A stretch of DNA of 29,079 nt. It comes from JBGCDD01 sp045105075 (GTDB lineage: Bacteria; Pseudomonadota; Alphaproteobacteria; Rhodobacterales; Rhodobacteraceae). The position numbers and the translations under genes were made by a program. The notes under the pieces were generated by a model, which was not told the origin of the DNA, did no database searches, and saw only the letters and a list, made by a program, of their open reading frames with translations. This document shows positions 14,711-21,902 of the stretch, in pieces (positions within the stretch are counted from its first letter, which is position 1; every line of letters begins with the position of its first letter). The stretch lies in assembly GCA_045105075.1 (NCBI GenBank), contig JBGCDD010000044.1:1-29079 (forward strand). The letters run 5' to 3'.

Positions 14711-15841
14711 TCACGCAAGGGACAACAATCCGCCTGAGCGTCGCTCGATTTTGCCATCCAGTTCAAGATCGACCAAAGCCGGAGCCAGTGCGCCGGCGCC
14801 GATCGACAGGTCACGGATCAACTGGTCTTCGGCCAAGGGGGAGGGGCCTAAACGGTCCAGAATTTGCTGATGCAGCCGGGCAGTTTCAGCGGCAGGGCGC
14901 GGCGGCTGTTCAGGCAGATTTTCCAGCACCGTGTCCTGATCTTCGAGCACAGCCGGCAGTGCGGCAAGAATGTCATCGGCACTGCGCACCAACAGGGCTC
15001 CGTCGCGGATCAGCATGTTGCAGCCCGCCGCGCGTGCGTCAAAGGGATGGCCCGGCACGGCCAACACGTCGCGGCCTTGATCCAAAGCATCGCGTGCGGT
15101 GATCAGACTGCCTGATTTGCCCGCGGCTTCCACGACCACCACCGCCTGAGACAGGCCCGAGATGATCCGATTGCGGCGTGGGAAATGGCGCGCTTGCGGA
15201 GCGGTGCCCATGGGTTGTTCAGAAACGCGCAGACCGGTTTCAGCGATGTTTTTTGCGAGGTCCGTGTTCTCGACGGGGTAAATCACGTCAACGCCGCCGG
15301 CCATCACGGCAATTGTGCCTGTTTTCAGGGCCGCCAGATGGGCGGCCGTATCAACGCCGCGCGCCAACCCGGACACGATCACATGGCCCTCGGCGCCCAA
15401 ATCGCGTGCCAACGCGCGTGCCATGCGGGTGCCCAGCGATGACGCGTTGCGGGCCCCGACAAGCGCCAGAGCGGGGCGTTTCAATAATTCGATATCGCCA
15501 ATCGCCCACAGCAACGGTGGGGCATCGGCGATTTCAGCCAGCAATGGGGGGTAATCAGCAGACCCAAGGCACAAAAGCCGCGCTTTGGCGGCTTTTGCAG
15601 CCTTGAGTTCTGCATGAATGACACCGGCTGGGCATATTTCATACCCGTTGACGCCCGCGTCGCGCGCCACTTCAGGCAACGCTTTCAGCGCGTTCTGCGC
15701 TGTTTTATGTTCTGACAGGAGCCGCTTGAAAGTGGCAATTCCAACCCTGCGAGAACGCAACAGACGGAGCCAGGAAAACCTGTCTTCTTCCGTGGTGGGT
15801 GGGAGTGGGGGGTGAGTGGAAGAAACTGTGTCTTCGGTCAT
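14711..15841 (-). CDS. dprA: DNA-processing protein DprA
   Basis: Single-stranded DNA binding protein that loads RecA on incoming DNA during transformation. It is 376 residues. An N-terminal SAM-like region (about 20-80) precedes the Rossmann DprA domain (about 85-300), which has the motifs VGARNASSLGTRMA (128-141), SGLARGVDTAAH (157-168) and HFPRRNRIISGL (219-230). A C-terminal winged-helix domain (about 315-376) ends in ERRSGGLLSLA. All motifs are intact. With a Tad pilus present, natural uptake is possible, but dprA is widespread in non-competent species and this is not evidence of competence. The promoter region upstream is AT-rich without a convincing consensus. Confidence 0.95.
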   Translation of the reverse strand: MTEDTVSSTHPPLPPTTEEDRFSWLRLLRSRRVGIATFKRLLSEHKTAQNALKALPEVARDAGVNGYEICPAGVIHAELKAAKAAKARLLCLGSADYPPLLAEIADAPPLLWAIGDIELLKRPALALVGARNASSLGTRMARALARDLGAEGHVIVSGLARGVDTAAHLAALKTGTIAVMAGGVDVIYPVENTDLAKNIAETGLRVSEQPMGTAPQARHFPRRNRIISGLSQAVVVVEAAGKSGSLITARDALDQGRDVLAVPGHPFDARAAGCNMLIRDGALLVRSADDILAALPAVLEDQDTVLENLPEQPPRPAAETARLHQQILDRLGPSPLAEDQLIRDLSIGAGALAPALVDLELDGKIERRSGGLLSLA

Positions 15842-16097
15842 CCAACGCTCCGTCTGTTTGCAAGAACATGTTTAGCGCGCACAATCTTAACAGCAGGTAA
15901 AGCGAAGACAATTAATGGCAGTTTTTCACGGTGTTTCGGATGTTTCTTTTTTGCCCTTTGAAAACAATGCACTGCGTTGAAATGGTGGGCTTTCTTGAGG
16001 GTTTTGAAAGGTCCAAATGGCCGAGGCCTCCCCCGATCTGGCGAGGTCCGCGCGACCTGTATTTACCTCTGGTTAACGGGCCAGGCTGGCCGGCGGC
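15842..16097. other. Spacer between tldD and dprA without a recognisable gene
   Basis: About 250 bases between the tldD stop and the dprA start, both on the minus strand. I see no convincing coding frame, no T-tailed hairpin after tldD and only poorly matching promoter hexamers ahead of dprA. The dprA-proximal half is more AT-rich than surrounding genes, as expected for a promoter region. Confidence 0.5.
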
Positions 16098-17519
16098 TCA
16101 GGTGGCCGAGCCGCCAACAGTCAGCCCATCCATCAAAACAGTGGGCTGGCCAACGCCGACCGGCACCCATTGGCCGTCTTTGCCGCAATTGCCCATGCCG
16201 GGGTCCAGCGCCATGTCGTTTCCAAGCGCGCGAATCTGTTTCAAAGCCGTCGCGCCGTCGCCGATCAGTGTGGCGCCAGTGACGGGTGCACCGATCTTGC
16301 CGTTTTGCACGCGGTAAGCCTCGGTGCAGGAAAACACGAACTTGCCGTTGGTAATGTCGACTTGTCCGCCGCCAAAGCCCACGGCCCAGATGCCGTCCTT
16401 GATATCGGCCACCAGATCACCGGGGTCGGACGTGCCGCCCAGCATATAGGTGTTGGTCATGCGTGGCATCGGTTTGTGCGCATAGCTTTGTCGCCGCCCG
16501 TTGCCGGTCGGGGCCACGCCCATAAGCCGCGCGTTCTGACGGTCTTGCATATAGCCAACCAGAATGCCGTCATCGATCAGCACGTTTTTGCCCGCGGGCG
16601 TGCCCTCATCATCAATACTGATCGAGCCGCGCCGATCTGGGATTGTGCCGTCGTCCAGAATGGTGACGCCGGGGGCGGCGATGCGCTGGCCCATCAGCCC
16701 GGCAAAGGCGCTGGTGCCCTTGCGGTTGAAATCGCCTTCAAGCCCGTGGCCGATGGCTTCGTGCAACAGGATGCCGGGCCAGCCCGGCCCCAGGGCCACT
16801 TCCATCACGCCGGCGGGGGCGGGCACGGCCTCAAGGTTGACCAGCGCCACCCGCAGTGCCTCGCGCGCCTTGGCCTGCCAGTCGACCGGATCGATCAAGC
16901 CATCCAGTCCAATGCGCCCGCCGCCCCCGGCGGTGCCGGATTCGCGCCGCCCGTTCTGTTCGACAATCACCGACACGTTCACCCGTGTCATCGGGCGCAC
17001 ATCGCGCACTTGTGTGCCATCGGGGCGCAAAATCTCGACCTCTTGCAGGGAGGCGGCCAACATCGCCGACACTTGCACCACGCGCGGATCCAGATCGCGG
17101 GCAAAGGCGTCGATTTCGCGCAGGGTGTCGATCTTGACCGGAAACGCGGTGGCCGCAATCGGGTCGTCATCGGTGTAAAGCTTGGTGTTGGTGGCGCGCG
17201 GTGCATCGGCCATGGTGCCGCCGCCATCGCCCACCGCCAGACGCGCGGTTTCGCCGGCCCGCTTCAGCGCACTGATGCTCAGCTGGGTCGAATGGGCATA
17301 ACCGGCCACTTCGCCGCGCACCGCGCGCAGGCCGAACCCCTCGGCGGCATCATAACTGGCGGTTTTCAGGCGCCCGTCATCAAACAGCAGCGATTCGGAT
17401 TTGCGCCGTTCGACAAACAGCTCGCCATCATCGGCGCCTGCGGTCGCGGCGCGCAGCTGGGCGAGCGCATCATCGCGTGGCAAAACGGTTTCAAAGGGGC
17501 GAAAGGGCGCGCTGGTCAT
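16098..17519 (-). CDS. tldD: Metalloprotease TldD
   Basis: Subunit of the TldD/TldE (PmbA) protease, which degrades or matures small unfolded peptides (for example microcin-like or antitoxin substrates in enterics). It is 473 residues, usual length. The zinc motif HEAIGH is at 253-258 within GILLHEAIGHGLEGDF; the N-terminal domain has DDGRLKTASYDAAEGFGLRAV, and the C-terminal half has SISIDDEGTPAGKNVLIDDG, the MPRMTNTYMLGG segment and GAPVTGATLIGDG, all family signatures. The partner gene tldE is not in the window. Its leader contains an FNR-type box and a terminator-like hairpin. It is divergently oriented to ctaC. Confidence 0.95.
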   Translation of the reverse strand: MTSAPFRPFETVLPRDDALAQLRAATAGADDGELFVERRKSESLLFDDGRLKTASYDAAEGFGLRAVRGEVAGYAHSTQLSISALKRAGETARLAVGDGGGTMADAPRATNTKLYTDDDPIAATAFPVKIDTLREIDAFARDLDPRVVQVSAMLAASLQEVEILRPDGTQVRDVRPMTRVNVSVIVEQNGRRESGTAGGGGRIGLDGLIDPVDWQAKAREALRVALVNLEAVPAPAGVMEVALGPGWPGILLHEAIGHGLEGDFNRKGTSAFAGLMGQRIAAPGVTILDDGTIPDRRGSISIDDEGTPAGKNVLIDDGILVGYMQDRQNARLMGVAPTGNGRRQSYAHKPMPRMTNTYMLGGTSDPGDLVADIKDGIWAVGFGGGQVDITNGKFVFSCTEAYRVQNGKIGAPVTGATLIGDGATALKQIRALGNDMALDPGMGNCGKDGQWVPVGVGQPTVLMDGLTVGGSAT

Positions 17520-17538
17520 TTTGGGAAGGCCTCGGGAG

Positions 17539-17552
17539 CTGATCTAAATCAA
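17539..17552. promoter_or_regulatory. Candidate FNR/FnrL-type box between tldD and ctaC
   Basis: CTGAT-N4-ATCAA matches the FNR consensus TTGAT-N4-ATCAA at 9 of 10 fixed positions. It lies 20 bases upstream of the tldD ATG and about 145 bases upstream of ctaC, so it could act on either. FnrL is known in Rhodobacterales to adjust respiratory genes to oxygen. Position within the tldD leader is unusual for an activator site; repression, or control of ctaC from a distance, fits better. Motif match only. Confidence 0.45.
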
Positions 17553-17571
17553 AAAAGCGTCCGTTTGACGC
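17551..17571 (-). terminator. Terminator-like hairpin in the tldD leader
   Basis: On the minus strand GCGTC-AAACG-GACGC (17571-17557) is followed at once by six Ts (17556-17551), about 30 bases before the tldD ATG. No minus-strand gene lies upstream to be terminated, so if real it would act as a leader attenuator. The stem is only 5 bp, so strength is doubtful. Confidence 0.35.
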
Positions 17572-17696
17572 AAGCTGGCATCTTTATCTGATCACTGGAA
17601 TATGGTTTGAACACTCAACAAAGACAACGGGGTCATTGCACATTCGCAACGCCGGCCTTGTTAAGACATAGTGCGATCAACCGATCAGGACATATC

Positions 17697-18563
17697 ATGA
17701 AGACAGCATTGACGCTTTCTGGGCTTGTGACAGCCTTTTCTGCTCTGCCAGCTTTGGCCCAGGACGGGCTTGAGATTATTGGCAGACCTGTGGACCGGGC
17801 CACTGGATTTCAACCCGCCGTGACCGAATTGGCCAGAGATTTGCAATGGCTTGATGGCATGTTGAACGTGATCATTGCGCTGATCACGCTGTTTGTGACC
17901 GGCCTGATGATCTATGCGATTGTGCGGTTCAGCCGCAAAGCCAACCCGACACCGTCCAGTTTTACCCACAACACGCCGATCGAAGTCGCATGGACCATCG
18001 TGCCGATCTTCATTCTGGTTGCGATTGGCGCCTGGTCTCTGCCGATCCTGTTCAAACAGCAGGAGATTCCTGTTGCTGACATCACAATCAAGGCGACCGG
18101 GTACCAGTGGTACTGGGGCTACGAATACATCGATCACGAGTTTGGCTTTGACAGCTTCATGATCGGCGAAGGCAAAGTGCTGAACGACGAAGTGGTCGCC
18201 GAGCTGGAAGAGGCTGGCTACAGCCGTGACGAGTTCCTGCTGGCCACCGACACCGCCGTGGTTGTGCCTGTGAACAAGACGATTGTGGTTCAGGTCACCG
18301 GTGCTGATGTGATCCACGCCTGGACGATCCCGGCCTTTGGCGTCAAACAAGACGCGGTTCCGGGCCGCTTGGCAGAGCTGTGGTTCAAGGCCGAGCGCGA
18401 GGGCGTCTATTTCGGGCAATGCTCTGAATTGTGCGGCAAGGACCACGCTTATATGCCGATCACAGTCAAAGTCGTCAGCGAAGAGGCCTATGAAGCCTGG
18501 CTGGACGGTGCGATTGCCGAATATGCTGGCACACCGCGCGCCCTGACGGTTGCCTCGAACTGA
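17697..18563 (+). CDS. ctaC: Cytochrome c oxidase (aa3) subunit II
   Basis: Subunit II of the aa3-type terminal oxidase; its periplasmic CuA centre takes electrons from cytochrome c. It is 288 residues from the ATG at 17697 with AGGA 6 bases upstream; a longer frame begins 30 codons earlier without support. A signal peptide (SALPALAQ, cut about residue 21) is followed by two membrane helices (about 55-78 and 97-120). The cupredoxin domain contains the aromatic patch YQWYWGYEY (136-144) and CuA ligands His207, Cys242, Glu244, Cys246, His250 and Met253 (CSELCGKDHAYM), all intact. First gene of the cta operon; an intrinsic terminator follows. Subunit I (ctaD) is not in the window. Confidence 0.97.
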   Translation: MKTALTLSGLVTAFSALPALAQDGLEIIGRPVDRATGFQPAVTELARDLQWLDGMLNVIIALITLFVTGLMIYAIVRFSRKANPTPSSFTHNTPIEVAWTIVPIFILVAIGAWSLPILFKQQEIPVADITIKATGYQWYWGYEYIDHEFGFDSFMIGEGKVLNDEVVAELEEAGYSRDEFLLATDTAVVVPVNKTIVVQVTGADVIHAWTIPAFGVKQDAVPGRLAELWFKAEREGVYFGQCSELCGKDHAYMPITVKVVSEEAYEAWLDGAIAEYAGTPRALTVASN

Positions 18564-18569
18564 TTTTGC

Positions 18570-18598
18570 CGGGGCGTTTGCGCGCCCCGTTTCCTTTT
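18570..18598 (+). terminator. Intrinsic terminator between ctaC and ctaB
   Basis: Perfect 7-bp GC stem CGGGGCG/CGCCCCG (18570-18576, 18583-18589), a 6-base loop, then TTTCCTTTT. It starts 6 bases after the ctaC stop codon and 60 bases before ctaB. Probably partial, giving more ctaC message than message for the assembly factors. Confidence 0.75.
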
Positions 18599-18630
18599 GA
18601 ACAGCGGTTTTGTCCGCCGGGATGACACAC

Positions 18631-19572
18631 ATGAGCGACGTCAGTCTTCAAAGCGCAACACCTGAAAACGAAGCCAGCTTTGGCGACTTTTTCGCGTTGC
18701 TAAAACCGCGCGTGATGACGTTGGTGGTGTTTACCGCTTTGGTCGGCCTGTTGGCAGCACCTGTCGGCGTGCACCCGGTCATCGGCTTTTGCGCGATCCT
18801 GTTCATCGCCGTTGGTGGCGGTGCCTCGGGCGCGCTGAACATGTGGTGGGATGCAGACATCGACGCGGTGATGCGACGCACGCAAAAGCGGCCAATTCCT
18901 GCAGGCAAGGTTTCGCCGGAAGACACGTTGGCGATTGGCTTGGCGTTGTCAGGCCTGTCGGTGGTGATGCTGGCGCTGGCAACCAACCTGATGGCTGGGG
19001 CGCTGCTGGCGTTTACGATCTTCTTTTACGTCGTGATCTATTCGATGTGGCTCAAGCGCACGACGCCGCAGAACATTGTTATCGGCGGTGCTGCCGGGGC
19101 GTTTCCGCCGGTGATCGGCTGGGTGGCGGCGACGGGTCAAATGGCCGTGGAACCCTGGCTGATGTTCGCGCTGGTGTTCATGTGGACGCCGCCGCACTTC
19201 TGGGCGCTGGCCCTGTTTATGCGCAAGGATTACGACAACGCAGGCGTGCCAATGTTGACAGTCACACACGGACGTCGCGCCACGCGCAATCATATCCTGA
19301 TCTACACGGCGCTGTTGGCAGCACTTGCTGTGGGTGCTGCGTTCACGTCGATTGGTGGCCCGGTTTATCTGGTGACCGCGGTGGTGCTGAACGTGCTGTT
19401 TCTGAAGGGCGCCGTGCAAATTTGGCGCCGCGACGAAGAGATGGCCGAGACAGACAATTTCGCGGTTGAGCGGTCCTTTTTCAAGCTGTCGCTGCTCTAT
19501 TTGTTCCTGCACTTCGGTGCGATTCTGATCGAGGCGCTGCTGCGTCCGTTCGGATGGGGGGGCTGGGGATGA
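18631..19572 (+). CDS. ctaB: Protoheme IX farnesyltransferase (heme O synthase)
   Basis: UbiA-family membrane prenyltransferase converting heme B to heme O, the precursor of heme A in the oxidase. From the ATG at 18631 it is 313 residues; ATG at 18622 and TTG at 18610 are in-frame alternatives and no start has a strong ribosome site. The N-terminal FFALLKPRVMTLVVFTALVG is the family hallmark, followed by NMWWDADIDAVMRRTQKRP with the Mg-diphosphate residues Asn70, Asp74 and Asp78, and the second Asp-containing loop near KDYDNAGVPML. Seven or more membrane helices are apparent. Its stop overlaps the next ATG (ATGA). Confidence 0.95.
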   Translation: MSDVSLQSATPENEASFGDFFALLKPRVMTLVVFTALVGLLAAPVGVHPVIGFCAILFIAVGGGASGALNMWWDADIDAVMRRTQKRPIPAGKVSPEDTLAIGLALSGLSVVMLALATNLMAGALLAFTIFFYVVIYSMWLKRTTPQNIVIGGAAGAFPPVIGWVAATGQMAVEPWLMFALVFMWTPPHFWALALFMRKDYDNAGVPMLTVTHGRRATRNHILIYTALLAALAVGAAFTSIGGPVYLVTAVVLNVLFLKGAVQIWRRDEEMAETDNFAVERSFFKLSLLYLFLHFGAILIEALLRPFGWGGWG

Positions 19573-19733
19573 GCTTTAAGGAAACCCACGAGCTGCATCA
19601 GCGCCGTTTCGGGCGCAATGTCGGTCTGGCGTTGGTTCTGGTGGCCTTTATCGCGGTCGTGTTTGGCCTGACGGTTGTCAAAGTCACCAGCGGTGCGTTT
19701 GAGTTGCCCAAGATCGAAGAGGGTCAAAACTGA
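19569..19733 (+). CDS. Small single-span membrane protein of the cta operon
   Basis: A 54-residue protein with a polar, basic N-terminus (MSFKETHELHQRRFGRN), one membrane helix (VGLALVLVAFIAVVFGLTVV, about residues 18-37) and a short polar tail ending EEGQN. It overlaps ctaB upstream (ATGA) and ctaG downstream (TGATG), so it is translated with both. A short membrane protein at this place, between the heme O synthase and Cox11/CtaG genes, is a common feature of alphaproteobacterial cta operons and is sometimes labelled CoxF. It is too short for many gene finders. A role in CuB or heme delivery with CtaG is inferred only from position. Confidence 0.85.
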   Translation: MSFKETHELHQRRFGRNVGLALVLVAFIAVVFGLTVVKVTSGAFELPKIEEGQN

Positions 19734-20305
19734 TGGTGCAAGGCCCGCAAAAGACTGTGGTGCAGTTGGTTGGCGTTGTCGTGCTGATGGGCGGGCTGGC
19801 CTGGGCATCGGTGCCGTTTTACGACTGGTTCTGCCGGGTGACGGGCTTTGGTGGCACCACAGGTGTGGCCACTGCGGGCGCTGACGATATTCTGGATCGA
19901 ACCGTCAAAATCCGATTTGATGCCTCGCTTGAGCGTGACATGGCCTGGGAATTCAAACCCGTTGAACGCCAGATGGAATTGCGCATCGGTGAGACCGGCC
20001 TGGCCTTCTACGAGGCCTATAATCCAACCGACCGGCCCATTGCGGGCTCGGCCAGTTATAATGTGTTCCCCTACGAGGCGGGGGGATACTTTGCCAAGAT
20101 CCAGTGTTTTTGCTTTGAAGAGCAGGTGCTGCAACCGGGCGAACGCGTCCAGATGCCAGTGACCTTCTTTGTGGACCCCGAAATGGTCAATGACCGCGAT
20201 TCGAAATATGTCCACACGATCACACTGTCTTATACTTTCTATGAAATTGATCTGCCCGAGGGTTTTGCCGCGCTCGATCAAAAGGCAGACAGCAACACGA
20301 ACTAG
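19733..20305 (+). CDS. ctaG: Cytochrome c oxidase assembly protein CtaG (Cox11 type, CuB insertion)
   Basis: Copper chaperone that delivers copper to the CuB site of oxidase subunit I. It is 190 residues: an N-terminal anchor helix (about 11-30), the conserved PFYDWFCRVTGFGGTTG with Cys34, then an immunoglobulin-like periplasmic domain. The copper-binding CFCF motif is at 125-128 (KIQCFCFEEQVLQPGE), followed by MPVTFFVDPE and TLSYTFYE, all expected for Cox11/CtaG. Start and stop overlap with the upstream small gene as TGATG. No ribosome-site strength is needed given the overlap. Acts together with ctaB and surf1 in this operon. Confidence 0.96.
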   Translation: MVQGPQKTVVQLVGVVVLMGGLAWASVPFYDWFCRVTGFGGTTGVATAGADDILDRTVKIRFDASLERDMAWEFKPVERQMELRIGETGLAFYEAYNPTDRPIAGSASYNVFPYEAGGYFAKIQCFCFEEQVLQPGERVQMPVTFFVDPEMVNDRDSKYVHTITLSYTFYEIDLPEGFAALDQKADSNTN

Positions 20306-20329
20306 ACGCCGCAAGGTGAGGGACGCACA

Positions 20330-21142
20330 ATGGCTCATGTAAAAGACCACGATTATCACATTCTCAGCCCGTCGGTGTATCCGCTGTTGGGCGCTGTTGC
20401 CGGCTTTGCCATGCTGTTTGGCGCGGTGCTCTGGATGCACGGCATAACCTCGTTCCTGTTCTGGGGCGGGTTTGTTGGCGTCCTCTATGTCATGTTTGGC
20501 TGGTGGGCCGAAGTGGTGAAAGAAAGCCATATCGGCGATCACACCCCGGTTGTGCGCATCGGTTTGCGCTATGGGTTTATCCTGTTCATCATGTCCGAGG
20601 TGATGTTCTTTTTCGCCTGGTTCTGGTCGTTCTTCAAACATGCGATCTATCCGATGGACGAATATTTCGGCAGTGCCTATATCGCGCCCGAAGTTTACCC
20701 GGTTGATGCGTTCCACCTGCCGCTGATCAACACGCTGGTGCTTTTGCTGTCGGGTTGTGCCGTCACTTGGGCGCACCACGCGCTGGTGCACAACAATGAC
20801 CGCAAAGCTCTGATACAGGGTCTGGCCATTTCGATCGTGCTGGGCGTGTTCTTCACCATCCTGCAGGCCTATGAATACAAGCACCTTCTGCACGAAGGCT
20901 GGGAATTTGGTGGCGACAAGTTCTATTCCAACTTCTTTATGGCCACTGGTTTCCACGGCCTTCACGTGATCATCGGCACGATCTTTTTGGCGGTGTGCTT
21001 GTTCCGCGCGATGAAAGGGCACTTTACCCCCGAACAGCATGTCGGCTTTGAGGCCGCCGCGTGGTATTGGCACTTTGTTGACGTGGTGTGGCTGTTCTTG
21101 TTCTTCGCCGTTTACATCTATGGCGTCGCACAGGTGGTTTGA
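20330..21142 (+). CDS. ctaE: Cytochrome c oxidase (aa3) subunit III
   Basis: Subunit III of the aa3 oxidase, which stabilises the catalytic core and supports proton uptake. It is 270 residues, starting MAHVKDHDYHILSPSVYPLL, with GAGGGA upstream of the ATG. About seven membrane helices are visible. The conserved Glu90 lies in FIMSEVMFFFAWFWSFFKHA, and the later YEYKHLLHEGWEF, GFHGLHVIIGTIFL and AAAWYWHFVDVVWLFLF segments are strongly diagnostic. It is the last structural subunit in the operon; an intrinsic terminator lies about 45 bases after the stop. Confidence 0.97.
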   Translation: MAHVKDHDYHILSPSVYPLLGAVAGFAMLFGAVLWMHGITSFLFWGGFVGVLYVMFGWWAEVVKESHIGDHTPVVRIGLRYGFILFIMSEVMFFFAWFWSFFKHAIYPMDEYFGSAYIAPEVYPVDAFHLPLINTLVLLLSGCAVTWAHHALVHNNDRKALIQGLAISIVLGVFFTILQAYEYKHLLHEGWEFGGDKFYSNFFMATGFHGLHVIIGTIFLAVCLFRAMKGHFTPEQHVGFEAAAWYWHFVDVVWLFLFFAVYIYGVAQVV

Positions 21143-21185
21143 CCGATTAAGGGGTTGAAAAGCCCTTGGGACATCGTAACAAACG

Positions 21186-21217
21186 AAACGCGCGGCACGC
21201 CTGCGCGTTTTTCTTTT
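21186..21217 (+). terminator. Intrinsic terminator between ctaE and surf1
   Basis: Perfect 8-bp stem AAACGCGC/GCGCGTTT (21186-21193, 21203-21210), a 9-base loop, and a T-rich tail TTCTTTT. It ends only 16 bases before the surf1 ATG, so surf1 and everything behind it must come from read-through or from a promoter I cannot find. Confidence 0.8.
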
Positions 21218-21233
21218 GGGCAAGGCGTGTTTC

Positions 21234-21899
21234 ATGCGCGGCATCCTCTTTTTGCTGATTTTTGGTCTGACCGGTTTTGGCATTCTGGTGGCGCTGGGCA
21301 CGTGGCAAATCCAGCGCCTCAGCTGGAAACAAGCCATCCTGACCCAAATCGAAAGCCGCATCAGCGCCGCGCCCGTCGCGCTGCCTGCTCAGCCTCATCG
21401 CGACCGCGACAAGTACCTGCCGGTGACGGCAACCGGTCTGGTCGCGGACGGTGTGCGGGTGCTGGTCAGCGTCAAACAACGCGGGCCCGGATACCGGATG
21501 ATCAACGTGTTCGAAACTGGCGGGCGACGTATTCTGCTGGACCGTGGGTTTCTGCCCATCGAGGCGCACACTGACAATGGCCGTCCGCTTAACGTGTCGG
21601 TGATCGGCAATCTGCACTGGCCGCAAGAGGTCGACAGTTACACCCCGGCGCCTGAAGAGGGCACATGGTTTGCCCGCGACGTTGATGCGATGGCCGCCGC
21701 CCTGAACACAGAACCGGTTCTGATCATTGCCAAAACCATCGATCCGCAGCTGTTTTCGACGACCCCGATGCCGGTCGACACCGCCGCGATCCCCAACAAC
21801 CACTTGCAATATGCGATCACCTGGTTTTCGCTGGCCCTGATCTGGCTGGTGATGACCGCTTCTTTCCTGTGGCGCACGCGCGCCAAAACAACAGGCTGA
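21234..21899 (+). CDS. SURF1-family cytochrome oxidase assembly protein
   Basis: Inner-membrane factor that helps place heme A in oxidase subunit I. It is 221 residues from the ATG at 21234 (AAGGCG upstream; a TTG six codons earlier is less likely). An N-terminal helix (about 3-22) and a C-terminal helix (about 192-212) enclose a periplasmic domain. Family signatures are LGTWQIQRLSWKQAIL after helix 1, RGPGYRMINVFETGGRRILL with the following DRGFLP, and NNHLQYAITWFSLALIW entering helix 2. Alphaproteobacterial members are called Surf1/SenR. thrC follows after 3 bases. Confidence 0.94.
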   Translation: MRGILFLLIFGLTGFGILVALGTWQIQRLSWKQAILTQIESRISAAPVALPAQPHRDRDKYLPVTATGLVADGVRVLVSVKQRGPGYRMINVFETGGRRILLDRGFLPIEAHTDNGRPLNVSVIGNLHWPQEVDSYTPAPEEGTWFARDVDAMAAALNTEPVLIIAKTIDPQLFSTTPMPVDTAAIPNNHLQYAITWFSLALIWLVMTASFLWRTRAKTTG

Positions 21900-21902
21900 C
21901 TG

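Noticed and set aside
16079..16091. GGCCAG-G-CTGGCC palindrome after tldD as a terminator
   Set aside because: A 1-base loop cannot form and no T-run follows on the minus strand.
15931..16317. Plus-strand frame of 128 codons in the spacer and tldD 3' end
   Set aside because: Pro/Trp/Arg-rich composition, no ribosome site or recognisable domain, and most of it is antisense to tldD.
16170..17591. Plus-strand 473-codon frame opposite tldD
   Set aside because: Exact shadow of tldD, with low-complexity Ala/Gly/His composition and no ribosome site; tldD itself has an intact HExxxH motif.
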